The notes: generated by a model not told the origin, from the letters alone. A stretch of DNA of 64,000 bases from Cinnamomum chago (GCA_038049695.1 CP142456.1:20618501-20682500); one strand, 5' to 3'; positions 22,460-34,816 are shown, counted from the first letter of the stretch. A program made the numbers and translations.

Positions 22460-23550
22460 CTAAGTTGCATGACTAATTACTCTTCTTTTACGTTCCATGA
22501 TTTCTTGGCGAAAGTATTCTTGTTGCACCGAATCCAAGCATGTTAGATCCATTGCCATAATTTTCATTTCTTGTTTCGTCTCTTCCAATTCAACCTCTTT
22601 TTGCTTAAGATGAATCAACTCTTCCTCTCGAATAGTAGCTTTCTCACTCTCCTTTATCTTAATCTCAATAAGTTCTTGTGTTTGAAAACATGCCCTCTCA
22701 AGAATTTCATTTTTCTCATCATGTTTCTTCTTCTTTCGTTCCATCATAACATCAAGGACCCCTTCAAGATTTGAAATCACACTATCATGATTATTTCGTT
22801 TATTTCTTCATTCCTTTTCAGCCTTCCTTCCTATTGGTCTCTCCAGGTCTACAAAGGAAGTAGGAGAGTCATCATCTTCCTTCCTAGATTTATAGACACT
22901 GGAGTAGAAAGAGAAGATGTTGTAGCTGATCTTCTTTTTTGTTTGTCCTTCTCTGAATGTCTCACCCATTTTGAGGACCCATTTTGGGTTATGCCTCAAA
23001 ATATTCCAACAATGTTCAAATTGAAACGGAGTTTTATTGAACGCTTGATACATAACCTTTGCTTGACAAATCTACAAAATTAACAAATAGAAATTGGATT
23101 AGTGAATAGAGAATATTTGTGCAATAATGAATTGACACCACTTTCAAACCACTGTTTACCTTATCTTGCTCAGTCACACCACTTTGATGTTTCGACTCAA
23201 TTGAGGCTAAGAACCCACAAAACTTACTGGTGCCAAGTTGAATTAATGACCATCGATTCATTAGAGAGTTAGGAGTATGACCAAGTAGCGGATTTCCTCT
23301 CTCTTTCAAAGTATTCCTCTATTCTAATCCAATATGTTTTGTGTTTTTGCTCATTCCCTTGTATTGCATCCATGGAAATATTGAGCCATGCTGATACAAG
23401 AAGAATGTCTTCTTCTACAGTGAAATTACCACCCCGTGGTGTTTTCTTAACAATGGGTTCCATTTGATCTTCGGGTGGAGATTGTTGAGTATCTACTCCA
23501 CTTTGTAAGAGATTAGTGAAGTACGCGTCATCCCGCATTTGTGAATCCAT
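22460..23550 (-). pseudogene. Harbinger Myb/SANT-like second gene (NAM-associated C-terminus)
   Basis: On the minus strand from the ATG at 23550: a SANT/Myb-like region (FTVEEDILLVSAWLNISMD... YWIRIEEYF), a frameshift near 23300, then SLMNRWSLIQLGTSKFCGFL...SGVTEQDK. A clean intron of 88 bp (GT at 23159, AG at 23072) restores MYQAFNKTPFQFEHCWNILR. After an in-frame TGA at about 22808 there is a charged, coiled-coil-like C-terminus (LKQKEVELEETKQEMK) ending at 22460. This arrangement is the ORF1-type partner of PIF/Harbinger transposases, often mislabelled in plant annotations. Decayed. Confidence 0.88.
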
Positions 23551-23975
23551 TCTTAATATGGAGGGGGATCTTTATATACATAGAGTGAAACAAACAAAAC
23601 TTAAGTAAGATGCAAACTCAACTAGTTGTTGTGAATCCATTACTTACACTTTTATTCTAATCCAAACTGTACACTTTGAAGGCAACAAATGCAATTTGCA
23701 AAACTGCCCATCAATGTAGGATAACTATAATTAACAAGTATCATGAACTAGAGCAGCTACAAACTTATCCTAGAATACAAAAACACATATTTGTATTTGG
23801 GGGTCATTCACAAACTCATTCATGTTACCAAATAGGCCGAGGCTTGTTCATAAGCACTTCAAAAACTTATTCATGTTATAAATTGTAATCAGATTTCTGT
23901 TACTATAAAAAAAAATTAGGCAGCACAACATTCTCCTAATATGTCACTGGTTTACAGTTTTTAATTAGGGATTTT

Positions 23976-24600
23976 ATGAGGTTTAGTTCATGGAGCGGAG
24001 CCTCCACTCCATTGAGCAGCAACACACACCCAAGAAATTCCCTGCAAACTGCTGGAAACCCAATAACAACTACAACAATAGCCACCAGTTCACAGGCCCA
24101 TCATCAACAACAACACACACATCAACACACGCACACACAACTGGGCATCATACCCATCAGCAATCCACAGAGGAAACACACATAGAGCACACACACAGGG
24201 CAACACACCCAAGAAATTCTCTGCAAACTGCTGGAAGCCCAACAACAACTAAAACCACCAGTTCACCGACCCATCAACAAGAACAACACACACAGCAACA
24301 CACGCACACACAACTGGGTATCATACCCATCAACAATCCAATCATCAAATCACAACAAAAATCAAAGAGATCAGGGAAAAAAATCAAAGCAAAACAGAAA
24401 ATAAAAGCCAAATCGCAAGGCTAAACAAAACGAGTGTCGATTGGTTGCACGCACACAACTGGGTATCATACCCATTAGCAATCCAATCATCAAATTGCAA
24501 CAAAAATCAAAGAGATCAAGGGAAAAATCAAAGCAAAACAGAAAATAAAAGCCAAATCGCAAGGCTTATCAAAATGGGTGTCGATTGGTTGGGGAAAAAA
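23976..24600. repeat. CA-rich nested direct repeats in the right part of the Harbinger element
   Basis: CACACCCAAGAAATTC and GCAAACTGCTGGAA occur twice (about 24024-24055 and 24205-24237). CACACAACTGGGTATCATACC and the sequence after it (to AAAGCCAAATCGCAAGGCT) occur twice, about 147 bp apart (24309-24423 and 24455-24567), with an earlier copy of the first part at 24135. No coding role. Confidence 0.85.
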
Positions 24601-24699
24601 TGAAGAAAAACATAAAAGAAACGACAAACCTCAAGTCCGATCAAAATGGGTGTTGATCGGCGTCGTTTACCACGCTCTACCTCCTGTAGATAAAACAAA

Positions 24700-25097
24700 G
24701 AATGAAAATATATGAGAATTTTGGGTTAAGCTAGATAAAAGTTTGAGAGGAAATTGTCTTATTTATATTAAGAGAATATGACCATTAAAATACGACCGTT
24801 AAAATATAGCCGTTGGGTCATTGGAAAACGTGAGTGTTTAAAAAATATGACCGTTACAAAATATGACCGTTAAAATACGACCGTTAGAAAATATAGCCGT
24901 TCGCACATTGGAAAACGTGAGCGTTTAAAAAATATAACCGTTACAAAAAATAATAAAGAAATAATATTTAAATGAAATTAAGATAAAGTAAAGAGGCTGA
25001 TGTAGGTGCATGTGAACAGTAGGATAGCTGAAATAACAAAAGTGACTTTGTTTAGCTTAGATTTAACTAAAGCTAAGCTAGCCACGTGCGAATGCTC
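24700..25097 (-). repeat. Right terminal/subterminal region of the Harbinger element
   Basis: Inverted copy of the left end. It has about two of the 87-bp subterminal units (24776-24950) against three on the left, then AGTAAAGAGGCTGATGTAGG through to GCGAATGCTC. The difference in unit number shows the array expands or contracts independently. Confidence 0.88.
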
Positions 25098-25100
25098 TAA

Positions 25101-25994
25101 CTAGCTTCCTCACCGGTTGGGGACCAAGTCCTTCGCAGAGAAAGACACAAGTATCCCTGTCAAAACCCAAGTTACTAAAGATCCAAACAACCCAACCACA
25201 CCTCAACTCACACCTACCCTAGAAAGCCCAAATCTCTCCACTATGTATTCACTCCAGCCCGTTACCCAATCAAATGTAGAACCGAATGATTTTTCTACTA
25301 TACCAATACCTCAAGCCTCTACCTGATCACCATAACATCAATAAGTGGAGGCGCCACAATGGCTAAGCAACCAAATCCTAATATCCCCACCTTAGCAATA
25401 GTTGGTGACCAACACACACTCTGATAAACCAAGCAAAAAAAAAGGCATATATAAACCTCGTGTTTAGATCTCTAGCGAGTTCCCAATACCAGCAGGTCTT
25501 GGGTCCATTACACTTCCCACTGAGCCAGTACTTGAATATCGATCATCAGCACAAACACCACAACATAATTATATTGGATTCGCAGTCTTCTAAACAATCT
25601 AAGCATTTATCTGTCTACCCCACCGACACTTTGGTGTGACAACATCAATGCGTTACATCTAGCTGGAAATCCTATCTTCAATGCTCGTACCAAACACATG
25701 AAAATTGACTACTATTCTGATTGAGAAAAGGTAGCTAGTCAATCTTGATCTGATGGTTTGATTCGTTACTTCTGCTAATCAAGTAGCATACATATTTACA
25801 AAAGGATTATCAACTGCTCGTTTCAACAAATTGAGTCCGAACTCAATGCCGATCTCCTCCCATTGAGTTTGGTGGCCCGTATTACATAAGATGTTGATGG
25901 GTTGCAGAGAATGTGGAACCACTTCATCTTTATCACTTGCAACCATCAGACCTCTTCCATCCTTATCATTATCTTCCTTACCTCATATTCTTAT
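25101..25994 (+). pseudogene. Linker and RNase H end of copia element 3
   Basis: 25117-25326 is a Pro/Thr-rich open stretch like the copia integrase-RT linker. From about 25625 comes the RNase H C-terminus: LWCDNINALHLAGNP, then ARTKHMKIDYY, a stop, and a decayed block with IFTKGLSTARF. Reverse transcriptase is missing. 25330-25620 has no clear motif. The right edge is cut by the LTR-like segment starting at 25995. Confidence 0.75.
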
Positions 25995-27800
25995 TGTCAC
26001 ACCCCGGTCCCGAATTCACCTGGCCAAAGGTAAATCTCGAGATGTGACACGTGTACTCCCGTGCCCATCACACCTGTTTCGGGTCAAATGCGAGTCACGA
26101 AGGAGAAAATCACAATTTCCACTCGTGAGACATGTTCACAGACACGTGTCTTTGTACATTTATCAGCAGAAGCATTAATTCAAGACATTGAAATGTATCA
26201 TATCATGAGCTGTCCAAACATTCGAGTTTATTTAAACAAAAGATGATTTCATTTACTAGTAAGAAGTGGAGATTTAAAACATACTCCACCTCAGTAATAT
26301 AAACGTATTTATATACATCAATACCAAAAATATAATTTTAGTTCAAGTATCATATTGACTAGGTTCATTTAAACAAAAGTATACTATCAACAAGAGGGGG
26401 ATATGACGCTCTCCGAAGACAAGAGCTAGACAGCTCCCTCAATCGTCCACTCTTCTAAGCCTTGAGGTACCTCAACAGCGTCCTCCTCTTCCTCCTCGGT
26501 CTCCTCAGGACCTGGATTGAGACCTGCGTTTGTAACACCAAAGAATAACTCATGAATACGACGATTCAGCTGAGTATAAGCAACAATCCATTGACACATG
26601 ATGTATCAATTTCAGAACTTATGACGGAATGTTAAAAGAGGTCATATGAAGTAAAACTAGGCAGTTGTGCATTCAGAGTTAAATCATGCTTAAAGAATCA
26701 ATAATGATTGAAAAATACACACCAGTTGGTAACCACATTAGCTAAATCCCCTCAAAGAGGGCACGCAATTTGGGATGTCACCAGTGACCCGGCCAAAGGT
26801 TCAACTGGCTACCCGGGTTCTGGAGTTCCGGTGCTCTAGGCTGTCTACTGCAGTGACGTGCACAAACTAAACCAAGAGTCAACCCCGTCGGGTATTGTCC
26901 AGTCAAAGCTAAGTAGTACCGACTCATTCAAATAAAAAAACAAACTGAACTTGAGTAGACCACACTAGTCTTTCCATACAATACAGTTCAATTCGTTCAT
27001 GTTCATTCACAATTCTACTCAAGTTTCTCAACATAGCAATCCGGATAACAATAAAATGACAAATAGATTAAGAGTGGGAAATGAAATACAGTCTATGTAT
27101 ATGAACACTAGATAAGTGTATAAAGGCATGAAATATAAAACAGGATGTTTATGCATTAAGGTTTAGGAATCAAGAATCGTTACTAGCCAACTATTCTAAA
27201 TATCCGTCTTTCACTACTATCCAGCTCATTATAAAAATTATAGGAATCAATGTATCGTTATTCGCTAATTGGTGTCACGTTGTATATTAATTATACATTG
27301 AATTGCTATAATTTAATAATCATGGTAGAGTGAAATAACGAACTAAACAAGTGAAAATCCTCGCCACAAGAAGGTTTTCACACATTAATAGGTTTTCCAA
27401 TGGTCAATATAATTGAAAGGAACTAAAAAAGGGAAAGCCCTACAAGGTCTCTCTAAACCTATTTCTTTACTAATCTAGGTTTTTTTGGTCACCATTCAGT
27501 CTACTTTCATCTGAAACTCTCTCTCTTCTAAACTCTTTCCAACACTTCTCTTTTTCATAGGCCTGATCAAGAGAGCTTATTTGTTGCAATCCTCACAACA
27601 TGCATCCATATAATTTCTCTTTTTCATAGACCTGATCAAGAGAGCTTATTTGTTGCAATCCTCACAACATGCATCCATATAATTTCTCTTTTTCATAGGC
27701 CTGATCAAGAGAGCTTATTTGTTGCAATCCTCACAACATGCATCCATATAATTAAACATTTAAAGAACAAAAGTAAGTAACTCGATTCCAATTCCATTAC
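25995..27800. mobile_element. Gypsy-like LTR region (second CACACCCC-type LTR)
   Basis: It begins TGTCACACCCCGG, as other plant Gypsy LTRs do, and has no coding content. It shares the CACCCC-type terminus with the segment at 16839 but otherwise looks different. The right boundary is uncertain; I place it where the next element seems to start (TGTAAGTGCC at 27801). It contains the 69-bp triplication. Confidence 0.5.
27548..27753. repeat. 69-bp unit, three tandem copies
   Basis: Copies start at 27548, 27617 and 27686. Each reads CTCTTTTTCATAG, CCTGATCAAGAGAGC, then CAACATGCATCCATATAATT. They are nearly identical (one A/G difference seen), so the expansion is recent. Confidence 0.95.
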
Positions 27801-28795
27801 TGTAAGTGCCTAAAAATTACGGACTTAGTTAAAAGAGGATTAAACCTTTGATTTGGTGATCTGAGGAATGATCAGGGGAAAGGATCGGGTCTCCGACGAC
27901 TTGAAAAAGGAACGAAGGTCAGAGCCCCTGGCTGTAGGTAGCCGAAGGCACTCTGATGCTCAAGTTAGTGTGATCACTGAGAAAAATGGAGAAGAATCAG
28001 GAAGAAGAAGTATGGGTCAGGCTTATTGCATACCTCCTGTCGTTTTTTCTCCATGTATTATATAGACGTGGGAGTCTTGTTGGAGTGGACCTTAGGGAGA
28101 AATGAAAGTCCCATCAGCATGTACTTTCTCTCCTCAGTGGGAGTAGGTAAAAAGGGAACGTCCCATCGAACCATCTCCCTATACCTATGGACGTGACCCT
28201 GAGATAAGGCGTGCCACTTATCTAGGTCCGGCGCCCACCCTATTTGTCAGTTTCGCCGTCCCCGTCACGGCAGCGCATTTATGGCTGCATTTATGACTGA
28301 GTGACAGGAGGCCGAGACCGAGGTGGATACTCGTGACCGTGGCCACCGAGAAGGGGTCCACGCTCCTCCCGAGATGGTGCTACTGCCGAGCTTGGACGAC
28401 ACCGAGACTAAGGATAGTCCGAAACCGGGGAGTGGCCCCACATAAATCCGTGATTACAAAACGCCCCCACACAATTGCCCCCTAGCTCTCGACCTCTTTG
28501 GCTCTTTCCGAGGTCGGGAGCTAAGATCGAATTGACGGGCTAGCCCTGTCTTATCGTATCTTTTCGTCGTATGATCCTCATCATGACGCCTTTTTGTTTG
28601 CCCTAGGCAATAAATGCGGTATCATAATTGCTTTGCCAAGGTGGGCACGCGGGCGTCGTTCCGTATGTCCGAGGTGATAAATATCGTACCAGAGGCATGG
28701 TGGGAGATAGACCGACTCTGCCACGTGTAACCCTTCGTCTGGTTGTTTACTGGGGTCGAAGCAACGCGTGGTGAGCTCGAAGCGTTGCTTCGCAT
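27801..28795 (+). mobile_element. Left (U3-like) part of a Gypsy-type element, split by CACTA
   Basis: GC-rich, non-coding sequence with phrases such as GCATTTATGGCTGCATTTATG and GGCAATAAATGCGG, of the kind seen in U3 of Tat-like Gypsy LTRs. It continues after the CACTA insertion at 37200, where a TATA box and leader follow. The left boundary is a guess; a minus-oriented alternative reading of 27801-28070 as a separate LTR end is possible. Confidence 0.45.
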
Positions 28796-29169
28796 CACTA
28801 CAAAAAAAATGTCTTAATGAGTCACTTTTAAAGTGTCTTAAAAAGTGGTTTGTGTCGCTTTTCTGATTACTATGCAAGCGTCTTATCTGCCGGCGTCACT
28901 AAAAGTTCGTAAAAGCGTCTCAAGAAATACATTTGTTGTGTCAGTTTCTGTTATCAAAGTGACACAAAAAAAGGGTTACTTATGTCACTTTAAACCCAAA
29001 AGTGACACTGAAATAACTTAAAAGCATCACAAGAAAGATAACTTTGTTGTCTCCCTTTTCAAAAGCAGTGATCAATATGTTGTTTTCGGACCAAAAGTGA
29101 CACAAGTAGTCATCAGTTGTGACAGTTTCCATAGAAGCGAGATACGATCCCTTTTTAAAAAAAAATAAA

Positions 29170-31981
29170 AATGCAATATATACATTACTAATAACATGCT
29201 GCAGCATGGATACACTTTCAAATCACTAAACCTGCCTTACAAAAGATGCAAAAAAATATAGATAGCAACATTCAATAAGAACCATTTCATTAATTGGAAA
29301 TTAATCACCATTCACATTAAGGAAGGTACTTGTTCGTCCACGCACTAAATCAAACAAACTATTCAAAACATAGCCAATTTGAATCCATCCATAATCCAAA
29401 CTATTTACATTAACCTTCGAATTCGTAATCAAAGCGTCACGACATAAACCAAAACCTTCACAAAAGCATCCAAAAAAAGGCAAGCTACATTGTAAACAAT
29501 TTCCGGAAATCCCTAACTAACCAAAATTAACTTAACCTAATTAGTAGATCCACTTAGCAAAAGGCATTCCATCTCCGTTTAATTAAGTTCTTCATTCACC
29601 TACAAAATAATAACAATTTGACTATGTATCAATAATATAATCAAGTAAGAAGGAGAGTTTAACCAACAATATCAAGGATTCATGTTAAAGAGAAAACATT
29701 TTGTCACTAGAGAAAGAGCAATTGAAACACTAGCAGTTCACATGTCATAAGATCATAGTAGCAAGCAAACTAGGAGCAATCAATAATTCACTAATATGAT
29801 GACCTAGTATTCCTATCACCATCTACAACTAACACTCAATAAGCATTACCCCCCCCCCCCCCCCTCCTAATGATATGTGATGAAGTGTGAAATGCATCAT
29901 GAACTAAAAAACTCCACCTACCCAAGTGCATGATGCAGACAAAAATGCATGAATCAATTCACATTGATGATAGTCCGATGAAGAAACAGGTAGTCACTAA
30001 GCCTTAAAACTGAAATGCACATTAAATTAAGTGTATCGTCACTAAGCCTTACTATGAAATCTTCTCAACTATACAAATTGAACTCCTAGGTATACCTTTA
30101 TAAAGGAAGAAATCCTTGGATGAAGTCGATAAACTCGAGTCGGATCTTATCTATTTCTTTGGTGGTGTATGTCTTTATGCTGGCCAACTCCATAACCTGT
30201 TTCGAGAAAAAGCAACACTACACCATAATAATCAATTAGTAACGGATCTACAGCCGTTACAAAAAATATTAGTAACGGTTATTTTACGTTGACACAACTG
30301 CGTCACAAATGAAAAGTAACGGAAGTTAGTAACACTTAATAACCGTTAGAAATATTACTAACGGTTATGAACTGTGACTGAAATTAATTTCAGCAACACA
30401 TCTATAATCGTTACAATTTATTAGTAACGGTTATTAATTTTGTTCATAGTTTGTTCCCAACGGATAAAACTATTGGTAATTCCCACTTTCTAACGCATAT
30501 ATAACTATTTGGTCAACCTATTTGTAACGGTTGATATCTGTTATGAAGTATTCTATTTGTAACGGTTGGAGTCCGTTACTAAGTATTATATTTGTAATGG
30601 TTTATATCCGTTACTAATTATTTGTTGTTTTAAAAAAAAACAATGGAAATTCAACTGATTGCTTCGCCTATTTCAAAAGAACATTCAGATTAGTTTGCCA
30701 TCATTCAATTTTAATATCTTTTTGCACCACTTTTTTTTTGTTCTTTGATTAGTATAACACTATACAACTATAAAACATAAATATAAGATAAGAAAAACTT
30801 TGGTAATGATTCAATGTTAACACCTACTTCCACCATCATCTCTGATTCTTTAATAACACTAAAAACATATGACATGTAGGGAACTTATTCTATTCATTCA
30901 TCTGAAAATGAATTCAAGCAGCTCCAACCAATGAATATAAGAAACCAATTTTAAAAAAATTTCAGGGAGAGAGAGAGAGAGAGAGAGCTTGTTTCACTCA
31001 ATGTAACTATACTATCTCTCTATATTTACAATTTCAAATCATGGAAACATCAAATCCAATTGAAAATTTATCAACAAGAAAAAACAAGAGAAGATTCTTT
31101 GACAAATCTACATAAGAAAGGAAACCCTTTATTTCATTATCCAATTCTCCTATCGCCGTCGTCGTCGTTGAAGCCCCATCTAGAGTTGGCTCACCATATA
31201 TTAGATAAAATACCAAATTTCTAAAACTTATCATATAATGTCAAATTCAAGAATCTTATTTTTTTCGTAATTCATCAATGCTAAGAACCCAATGTGGATT
31301 CTGAATCTTGAACAGTAACTGCATGTAAGACTCACACCATATGGAATCCAACTCGAACAAGGTCTTACATTGCTACCCCTACTAGGAGAAAGACATGCAA
31401 CATGAATGTGTGTGAGGATCAAAACACAAAATGTAGGAAAATGCGAGAAGCTGGGAGCGTGAGACACATGTACAAGCAAATGATAATGATATATGGTGGA
31501 TGGTTGTATCATTAAGTTATCAAAGGCACTTGCACAGAAATATGCAACTAGATAAATTGAGATACTATACAAGGAAGCACCCCAATAATAATAATAATAA
31601 TAAAAGAAGCAAGTACAAGTAACAAAAAAAGTCTGCAAAACTTTCTTGATTGCTGAGTCAAACCATTTTTGAAAAGGTGCCCTAAGATCTACAACAGACA
31701 ATCAAATTGGGGAAGGTTTGGACGATGTTCTGTGCAAACTGTTTCTCGTTTGAAAACTTTCCACAGGTCCAAAGCTGGCCAGGACCACTGAGATTTGCAG
31801 TCTGAAACTTTAGCTGGATGAAGCAAGAGAGAGGCTTTGAGGGGATTTTATTCCCATAAATAAGAACTGAACACCAAGATAGATTTAGGCAAGGGCAATG
31901 GTGGTAACTGATAATGTACTCAACAAAAAGAACAAGTCATTTGTAGTATTGGTTCGAAACATATCTGAAGTGCGTGCATAC
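29170..31981. other. CACTA interior, left part: no gene recognised
   Basis: AT-rich filler. It holds a 16-base poly-C (29849-29864), a possible minus-strand terminal exon (about 30100-30200: AAACAG| acceptor, about 32 codons, TAA), a second CACTA-like end at 30216 (listed separately), a GA microsatellite (about 30966-30987) and an ATA repeat near 31589. Open frames here show no known domain. Confidence 0.4.
30216..30620 (+). mobile_element. Relic of a second CACTA-like terminus
   Basis: CACTACACCATAATAATC is followed by more than ten copies of TAACGGTT/AACCGTTA-type subterminal repeats in both orientations up to about 30620. That is how a CACTA left end looks, but no matching right end with these repeats is found, so it is a fragment nested in the larger CACTA element. 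Confidence 0.6.
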
Positions 31982-33501
31982 CTTTCTAGGTCTAATCCCT
32001 TTGCCCTGCATCTGATTGAATAGAAGAGATGCCTCCTCACATTTACCTGTAGCATGAGTAAATAAGATCATCAGGCAAATACCACTTAAGCTACTGTGGC
32101 AACATTGATAATTGATCAACTGCAATTAAACATGAAAGTGGTTTCCAACACGTAAAGGGTGGAGAAGCACAAAAGATCATCATAGGATTTTAAAAAATGA
32201 TGTTCAATGGGACACATGTAGGAGTTTGTTGTGTGTTAGAAGTCCAGATCATAGGATTTTAAAGAATGATGTGCTATGGGACACATCTAGGAAATCTTCA
32301 AAAAAAAATAAAATGGGACACATGTAGGAGTTAGTTGCGTGTTTGAAGTCTGAATCACTAATATGGGTTTTAGGATAAAAGGAGAAAAAACTGCAGCTAT
32401 TTGAAGACCCGCAACCAAATCAAGGGACAAGAAGGGGTTTCATTCAACTGTTCAGGGTTCCTCTGTTATTTTATTATATTTAAAGAATCAGTAGTCAACG
32501 GCTGAGTTTGAGAGGAATGATTGAGATGGGAATGTGATTGAACTACATAAGCATCTGATTCTGCCAGTGCGGAACCCCATGTTCCATATCAGCACAAAGT
32601 TTTCTTTGCACTTATAATGACATTCTTATATTCTTTTTGTTTTTAATGCCATTTCAAACCTCATTTGGTTGGCAGTGTCATTGGATAATTATCAATGGAG
32701 GAGAATGAGATGGTTTGAGGAATTAGCGAAGTAGGCAGTAATCAAATCTCTCATTATTCTTTAGGACGAGAACTTGGAAATTGATTTCATGCAGAGAAGG
32801 GAGCAGTGCCCATTGTTAGTTCTGGTGAGCCTGTCCTCAACTGAAGCATTTTTGTTATCTTCAATTTAACTAAATGAGAATTCAATTAAACAAATGAACT
32901 AAATTTAGGCTACAGCTTTTCCTCTGATTTGCTGAATTTTAAGGAAACAAAATAACAAATGAAAATCTAACCGAATCAATAGTGAACTTGTTGCATATAA
33001 TTTTTTTAAGGAAAACAAAGTTACAGATGAAAATCTAACCCAACTTGTTGCCTACAATTGTTGTCTAATATCTATAACTATATATATATGATTTTATGAT
33101 GTCTTAAGCTGTTGACATCCCCAGAACTTCAAAATGAATCTCCTATGAACTTCTTATTTCCTCATTCATTGCTATTAAAAGTTGTGCTCTAAAATTTCAA
33201 AAAATTAATAGACATGCTCAGTTCTTTGTTTCCTTTTTTCAGCTGTAGTCTTCACAGTACTCATTGTAATTTGCTTTGCAGTTTTGGAGTCGAGACATAT
33301 AAAATTTTCTAGGCAGCTTCAATAGTTACATTAATGACTGTTAATAAATTTAAAATTCAAGTGAGAAGGAAACACTTACCAGCTTTCCCATAATAGACAA
33401 TCATGTTAGTATATGCCTTCTCGTCAACAGAAATGCCTAAGCTGCAAGCCGTTTCAAACATCTCAATAGCTTTATCCAACTTCCCACCTCGACCATATAC
33501 A
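31982..33501 (-). pseudogene. Captured PPR gene fragment (two exons and intron), EMB976-like
   Basis: Minus-strand exon 33380-33501 (after GATGCAG|, before |GTAAGT) and exon 31982-32045 (after GCTACAG|, before |GTATGC) are phase-compatible and stay open across the join. The first encodes VYGRGGKLDKAIEMFETA and VDEKAYTNMIVYYGKAG, the second KCEEASLLFNQMQGKGIRP: consecutive pentatricopeptide repeats with the usual AY-N-MI and GI-P positions. From memory the wording resembles the Arabidopsis EMB976-type organellar PPR protein. The 1.3-kb intron between is non-coding. No start, stop or other exons were found, so this is a transduplicated piece inside the CACTA element. Confidence 0.8.
32046..33379. 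other. Intron of the captured PPR fragment
   Basis: No open gene. A direct repeat occurs near 32176-32290 (ATCATAGGATTTTAAA, GGGACACAT, two to three copies) that may be recent local duplication. Otherwise AT-rich intron-like sequence. Confidence 0.55.
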
Positions 33502-34816
33502 CTGCATCCATGAAAAGAAAAGAAAAGGAAAAGAGAAACAATTACATGAGAATGGTGGAGCTGGACTAATGAAAATCATCTGATCCTTCACTTTGGATAT
33601 GAATATAACTAAGGTCTTGAGCATGTTTAAGCGAACCCTGATTCAGTTATTCAGACCACTGATCTGATAGGCCTCTTTGTGGATAGACCATTTCCCAAAA
33701 GCTCTCCACAAGGCAATCATGACCCTTCAAAGGTCAAACTGACAGCCTAATAGATAAACATTACAGCAAGGTCCGCATGTGGCGCTAAGAAGCCAAAATA
33801 CTGTATGTTAGGGTTTTCTTGTGCTATCCATTAATACGGCCTATCAGATAAATGGTGGGTCATTAAAACAGGGTTCTACCAGCAAAAATAGCAAAGCTGA
33901 AGGATGAACATACCATTTGTCTTGCAGTATAAGGAAAAAGATATTTTTGTTATAAACGTCTGGTCAATGACCATTAATGGGTTCATCATTGTAATTTACT
34001 AATTGAATGTGAAAGCTTTGTCCAAGTCGGATAGAGCAGGCAAGAATGTGTACAATCCTTATTGTAACTTTAGCTGAAGTTTTTTCTAGACATTGAAGAA
34101 AACTATGTAGTCAAGAAGATGTGGTTTGGGGGAATAAACTTCAGCTGGTTGGTCATATGCATACTTGTTATTAATTTGTTACAGATCTTCATCTATACAC
34201 CCTACATGAAATTAATATTCAGTGACACAATGATGTTAAAAAAAACATCCATCACTGAGAGTAATAGATTATTGTACAAACAGTTCTATTGGAAGACTTA
34301 GGGCCTTTTTGTTGGAATTTAGAGAATCCCTCCTCAGCAGGTTTCCCAAATCCTCTAGTACATCAAAACATTCAGAATACTGGAATTGGAGAATTTGAAA
34401 GGCCACAAGCTTGCTAATAATCTACAGAGTTTCTGTTTCCAATACAAATTCAGTTTTGAACTTGGGTTAATCATTCCACATCCATCCAAATTCCTACCTT
34501 CTTCAGCTAGATAAGAATCTGATTGCCCAGAAGACTCGACTCCTTTTGTGACTAAAAGTTCACTTCAATATGACATCAAACATATTTTGAAGCAAATTTC
34601 CTTGAGCAGAAATTGAACTTTAAAAAAATCACAAATCTGACAAATGTAGCAGTAAAGGATATTGTTGTTGTCATATCAGAACCAGTGGTTGTGTTTGCTT
34701 GCTTCTTAAAGAAACCATAATAATCTTTTCATGAATAACAAAGGAAAATAATAATCTCCACATGAATAACACAAAGGAAAAGGGGGGAAGAAAAGTGAAG
34801 AAGTTTGTTTTCATAC
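33502..34816. other. CACTA interior between PPR and LOG fragments
   Basis: No gene recognised. AT-rich sequence without motifs. It may include intron sequence of either captured gene. Confidence 0.4.

Larger units (their letters stand above)
20299..25097 (+). mobile_element. PIF/Harbinger DNA transposon, complete ends, two decayed genes
   Basis: The left end GAGCATTCGCATGTGGC and the right end (reverse complement GAGCATTCGCACGTGGC) form inverted repeats; similarity continues over about 430 bp on each side. TAA at 20296-20298 and 25098-25100 is the 3-bp target duplication, as expected for this superfamily. Inside are a plus-strand DDE transposase and, converging on it from the minus strand, the Myb/SANT-like partner gene. 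Both are needed for transposition in this group and both are broken here. Size 4799 bp. Confidence 0.95.
15560..25994 (+). mobile_element. Copia element 3: ancient, split by two insertions
   Basis: Pieces of one copia polyprotein appear in the right order on the plus strand: gag (15578-16120), protease and pre-integrase remnants (to 16838), integrase C-terminal half (about 19770-20295), linker (25101-25330) and RNase H end (about 25620-25875). The gaps are filled by a Gypsy-like LTR (16839-19766) and a PIF/Harbinger element (20299-25097). The integrase core and most of reverse transcriptase are absent, so deletions accompanied the decay. A 3' LTR start may lie at about 25889 (TGTTGATGG), cut at 25995. 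Confidence 0.75.

Noticed and set aside
28581..28877. 98-codon minus-strand frame across the CACTA left end
   Set aside because: It crosses an insertion boundary and has no domain similarity.
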